Shown here: one piece after another, positions 13,151 through 16,125 of the stretch
How positions within the stretch are numbered: position 1 is the first letter of the stretch
Layout of the letters: every line of letters starts with the position of its first letter
Assembly (NCBI GenBank): GCA_964397205.1
Contig: CAYNIT010000085.1
Coordinates: 1-16,125 of the forward strand
Direction: 5' to 3'
From: Phaeodactylibacter sp964397205
GTDB lineage: Bacteria; Bacteroidota; Bacteroidia; Chitinophagales; Saprospiraceae
DNA length: 16,125 nt
Notes under the pieces: model-generated
What the model was told of the DNA's origin: nothing
What the model saw: only the letters and a program-made list of their open reading frames with translations
Databases searched by the model: none
Translations under genes and position numbers: made by a program

Positions 13151-14233
13151 ATGTCTACCGCAACCACCACCCGTTTTCGCCCCGGCGTACTGCACGGCAA
13201 TGAGGTGACCGAGCTGTTTAACTACGCCAATGAAAACGACTTCGCGCTGCCTGCCGTGAACGTAGTCGGCACCAATTCTATCAATGCAGTGCTAGAGACG
13301 GCAAGAGAAGTCAATTCCCCCGTAATGATCCAGTTCTCCAACGGGGGGTCCAAGTTCGTAGCGGGCAAGGGCCTGTCCAATGATCAGCAGCGGGCGGCCA
13401 TACTCGGCGGCATATCCGGTGCGATGCATGTGCATACTATGGCGGCAGCCTACGGAGTTCCCGTAATTTTGCATACCGACCATTGCGCTAAAGATTTGCT
13501 GCCTTGGATCGAAGGGCTGCTTGAGGCCGGCGAAAAATTTCACGAAAACCGGGGCTACCCGCTCTACAGCTCCCACATGCTTGACCTCTCCGAAGAGCCG
13601 CTGGAAGAAAATGTATCCACTTGTGTGCGCTTTCTGGAGCGGATGGACAAGCTGGGCATGACGCTGGAAATGGAGCTCGGCGTTACTGGCGGAGAAGAAG
13701 ATGGAGTGGACAATACCGATGTAGACAGCTCTAAGCTATACACCCAGCCCGAGGAAGTCGCTTACGCCTACGAAGCGCTCAGCAAAGTTAGCCAGCGCTT
13801 TACGATAGCCGCTGCTTTTGGCAACGTACACGGCGTCTACAAACCTGGCAATGTGGAACTCAAGCCGGTTATCCTGAAAAACTCACAGGACTACGTCAAG
13901 GAGAAATACGGTACTGGAGACAACCCCATCAACTTTGTTTTCCACGGCGGCTCAGGCTCCAGCCAGCAAGAAATCCGGGAAGCCATCGGCTACGGCGCTG
14001 TCAAGATGAATATCGACACTGACCTGCAATGGGCCTTCTGGAACGGCGTGCGGCAGTATCACGATGACCATCAGGACTACCTGGCTACTCAAATCGGCAA
14101 CCCGGAGGGAGAAGACAAGCCCAACAAAAAATATTACGACCCCCGCAAATGGCTGCGTTCGGCAGAAGGGGCATTCCAGTCTCGGTTGAAGAAAGCGTTT
14201 GAGGACCTCAATTGCATGAACCGAAACGCCTAA
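13151..14233 (+). CDS. fbaA: Class II fructose-bisphosphate aldolase
   Basis: A 360-residue zinc-dependent aldolase of the E. coli FbaA type (class IIA). It reversibly splits fructose 1,6-bisphosphate into dihydroxyacetone phosphate and glyceraldehyde 3-phosphate in glycolysis and gluconeogenesis. Asp110 and His111 in HTDHCAK are the catalytic acid/base and a zinc ligand. The other zinc histidines are in FGNVHGVY and FHGGSGSS. LEMELGVTGGEEDG and KMNIDTDLQWAFW are family signatures. The ATG at 13151 is chosen over an open TTG at 13130, which lies in the trxB terminator tract. The length equals the E. coli enzyme. Its promoter is not obvious, because the trxB terminator ends 19 bp upstream. It converges on dnaG with 17 bp between stops. 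Confidence 0.95.
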   Translation: MSTATTTRFRPGVLHGNEVTELFNYANENDFALPAVNVVGTNSINAVLETAREVNSPVMIQFSNGGSKFVAGKGLSNDQQRAAILGGISGAMHVHTMAAAYGVPVILHTDHCAKDLLPWIEGLLEAGEKFHENRGYPLYSSHMLDLSEEPLEENVSTCVRFLERMDKLGMTLEMELGVTGGEEDGVDNTDVDSSKLYTQPEEVAYAYEALSKVSQRFTIAAAFGNVHGVYKPGNVELKPVILKNSQDYVKEKYGTGDNPINFVFHGGSGSSQQEIREAIGYGAVKMNIDTDLQWAFWNGVRQYHDDHQDYLATQIGNPEGEDKPNKKYYDPRKWLRSAEGAFQSRLKKAFEDLNCMNRNA

Positions 14234-14259
14234 GGGGTCGCGCAGTGGCGCTACCCCTT
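14232..14259. terminator. Hairpin across the fba and dnaG stop codons
   Basis: AAGGGGT (14232-14238) pairs with ACCCCTT (14253-14259). After a C-T mismatch, GCGC (14240-14243) pairs with GCGC (14248-14251) around an AGTG loop. The arms include the last bases of the fba TAA and the dnaG TAG. No U-tract follows on either strand. It is a likely shared 3' end for the convergent transcripts. Confidence 0.6.
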
Positions 14260-16125
14260 CAGCACCACCGTGCCCAGCTCTTTTGCCAGTTCGTCGTGCA
14301 CTGCTTTGAGGCGCTGATGGAGTTTTAGATGGAGCAGGTACTCTTCGGAGCCAGCCGCGGAGAACTCCTTTATTTTTTCTGCGTTTTTCTCAATCATCTT
14401 GCTCAGCTTGCGCAATCGAAACCGCTTGAGCGCTGAGGCGCTGTCTTTGGCGAAGTTCTCCTCCGGCATCCGCTGGGTGGTTAAGAAAATATCCCAGCGT
14501 TTTTCCCAATTTTCGCTGTACTCGTAGGGCGTGGAGGACAGGTCGATGGCCAGTTGTTGCACAGCCTCATCGGGATGATGAAGGAAAAAAGAAGGCTCTA
14601 GGGTACCGCCATTAGCCATGCGCTCTGCCGCCAGCTGCAGTACCTTTTTGTAGAGCGGGTTATCAAAGTCCTCCAGCACATCTGCCACATTCCCGATGAT
14701 GTAGCCGGCTACCGTAAGCCCTTCTTCCTTATCGAAGATGGCAGCCCCTCCGTTGATGAGAATCCGCACGATATCCCTTTCCTGAAAGGTGTCTCCGCTC
14801 TCGCTTTGGGAAGGCGCAGCTCTGCCCGGCAAAGGCGGCTCGTGCTGCAGCGGCCCTTCCTGAAGGCCTGGCGGTTCTTCAGTGGGGAAGGGAGCCGCTT
14901 CTTCCCCACCCTGCTGCTCCCGCTCCCGGCGGCGCTGTTCCCGCTGCCGCTCTTTTGCCTTCGTGCGGGCTTGCTGCTGTAAGGCTTTGTTTACTTCATT
15001 GACCAGCAGTTGCTCTTCCACCTCCATGATCCGGGCGCATTCCCGGACGTATAGAGAGCGCTTCAGCGGGTCCGGGATTCTGGCAATGCTGTCGACAATC
15101 TCTTTGATGAGCTTCGACAGCTTTATGGGGTCGCCGGCTGCTTCCTCTTTCAGCAAATTGGCTTGGAACATGATAAAATCCCAGGCTTGCTGGCCAATGT
15201 ACTCCCGAAAGGCATCGGTGCCTACAGATTGCAGATAGGAATCGGGGTCTTCCCCTTGCGGAAGCAGCACAATTTTGACGTTTAGCCCTTGTTCCAAAAC
15301 GATACCAATGCCCCGCAGCGCCGCCTTTACGCCTGCCTTGTCCCCATCGTACAGGATTTTGATGTTTTCCGTATTCCGCTTGATGAGCTGTATTTGCTCC
15401 ACCGTGAGAGAGGTGCCGGAGGAAGCCACTACATGCTCGATCCCTGCCTGGTGCAAGGACAGTACATCGGTATATCCCTCTACCAGTATGCACTCGTCTT
15501 CTTTGCGGATCGCTTTTTTGGCGAAGTAGGCGCCGTAGAGGACTTTGCGCTTATTGTAGATGTCGGTTTCCGGCGTATTGACGTATTTGGGCGCTTTAGC
15601 ATCCTTTGCCAGAATCCGCCCTCCGAAACCGATCACCTTGCCGGATAAGCTGTGGATGGCAAACATGACGCGATCGCGGAAAAAATCCCTGCCGTACTGG
15701 GAGGTCAACCCAAGTTTTTTGAGCAATTCGGCATCGTAGCCCTTTTGCACAGCGGTAAGCGTGAAAGTGTCTTTGCCGGCCGGAGCGTAGCCCAGCCCGA
15801 ATTTGCGAATGGTCTCTTCCCGGAAGCCGCGCTGCTTGAAGTAACTCAGGCCCACACTTTTGCCCCGGTCCGTCTGAAACAATTGCTCTTGGTAAAACGA
15901 TTTGGCAAATTGGTTGACCAAGTAAAGGCTCTCCTCGTACTGCCGCTCCTGCTGGGCTTCCTGGGAGAGCTCCTTCTCTTCTAGCTGTATCCCGTATTTC
16001 TTTGCCAGGTAGCGAATGCCTTCCGGAAAGGTCAGGTTTTCGTGCTCCATCACAAACTTGAGCGCGTCCCCTCCCGCCCCGCAACCGAAGCACTTGTAGA
16101 TCCCTTTGGAAGGAGAAACAGTGAA
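14251..16125 (-). CDS. dnaG: DNA primase DnaG (N-terminus beyond the window)
   Basis: The visible 624 codons lack the true start: the frame is open to the right edge, and an internal GTG at 16053 is not the start. The first visible residues carry the end of the CHC2 zinc finger (YKCFGCGAGGDAL), so roughly 40-50 residues with the other zinc ligands are missing. The primase core and Toprim domain follow. ECILVEGYTD (about 211-220 of the fragment), LYDGDKAG with the DGD at 260-262, and GEDPDSYL at 292-299 bind the catalytic metals. A Gln/Arg/Glu-rich then Pro-rich linker (about 390-465) separates these from a C-terminal helicase-binding domain. It makes RNA primers with the replicative helicase DnaB. 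The long charged linker is not remarkable for Bacteroidota. Confidence 0.95.
   Translation of the reverse strand, partial: FTVSPSKGIYKCFGCGAGGDALKFVMEHENLTFPEGIRYLAKKYGIQLEEKELSQEAQQERQYEESLYLVNQFAKSFYQEQLFQTDRGKSVGLSYFKQRGFREETIRKFGLGYAPAGKDTFTLTAVQKGYDAELLKKLGLTSQYGRDFFRDRVMFAIHSLSGKVIGFGGRILAKDAKAPKYVNTPETDIYNKRKVLYGAYFAKKAIRKEDECILVEGYTDVLSLHQAGIEHVVASSGTSLTVEQIQLIKRNTENIKILYDGDKAGVKAALRGIGIVLEQGLNVKIVLLPQGEDPDSYLQSVGTDAFREYIGQQAWDFIMFQANLLKEEAAGDPIKLSKLIKEIVDSIARIPDPLKRSLYVRECARIMEVEEQLLVNEVNKALQQQARTKAKERQREQRRREREQQGGEEAAPFPTEEPPGLQEGPLQHEPPLPGRAAPSQSESGDTFQERDIVRILINGGAAIFDKEEGLTVAGYIIGNVADVLEDFDNPLYKKVLQLAAERMANGGTLEPSFFLHHPDEAVQQLAIDLSSTPYEYSENWEKRWDIFLTTQRMPEENFAKDSASALKRFRLRKLSKMIEKNAEKIKEFSAAGSEEYLLHLKLHQRLKAVHDELAKELGTVVLKG

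Overview
The window looks like a chromosomal housekeeping segment of a Bacteroidota bacterium, probably Saprospiria-like (inference). Several upstream regions carry the Bacteroidota -7 promoter consensus TAnnTTTG. A YtxJ/BrxC bacilliredoxin, a stand-alone MnmD, a Tat-exported sugar isomerase-like protein and a YjgR-type ATPase fit that phylum. I see no insertion sequence, phage gene, CRISPR array, tRNA or rRNA.

Left part (1-4000): a structured-looking leader precedes a Tat-signal TIM-barrel sugar isomerase/epimerase-like protein (251-1162, +). It converges on a minus-strand group: a small predicted outer-membrane protein, a possible 38-residue ORF, a TauE/SafE permease, and pyruvate dehydrogenase E1 beta. 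PdhB has its own promoter and a perfect 16-bp hairpin terminator.

Middle (4000-7830): a plus-strand operon encodes a 51-residue lipoprotein, bacilliredoxin and the tRNA methyltransferase MnmD. It meets an AP2-domain protein with a decayed HNH half, read convergently. A divergent promoter region leads to RibD, followed by an exported WCGWC thioredoxin.

Right part (7829-16125): on the minus strand, a YjgR/HerA-like ATPase lies 2 bp behind a membrane-anchored NUC-family protein that has lost the catalytic DRGH motif. Upstream is a subtilase behind four predicted membrane helices. Then come thioredoxin reductase (+) with a strong terminator, class II fructose-bisphosphate aldolase (+), and, convergent with it, DnaG primase (-), cut by the right window edge.

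The genes do not form one pathway. Themes are thiol redox (bacilliredoxin, exported thioredoxin, TrxB), central carbon metabolism (PdhB, Fba), flavin synthesis, tRNA modification and replication. The least explained parts are the pseudonuclease/HerA-like pair, the multi-helix subtilase, the small lipoprotein fused stop-to-start with bacilliredoxin, and the decayed HNH-AP2 protein.
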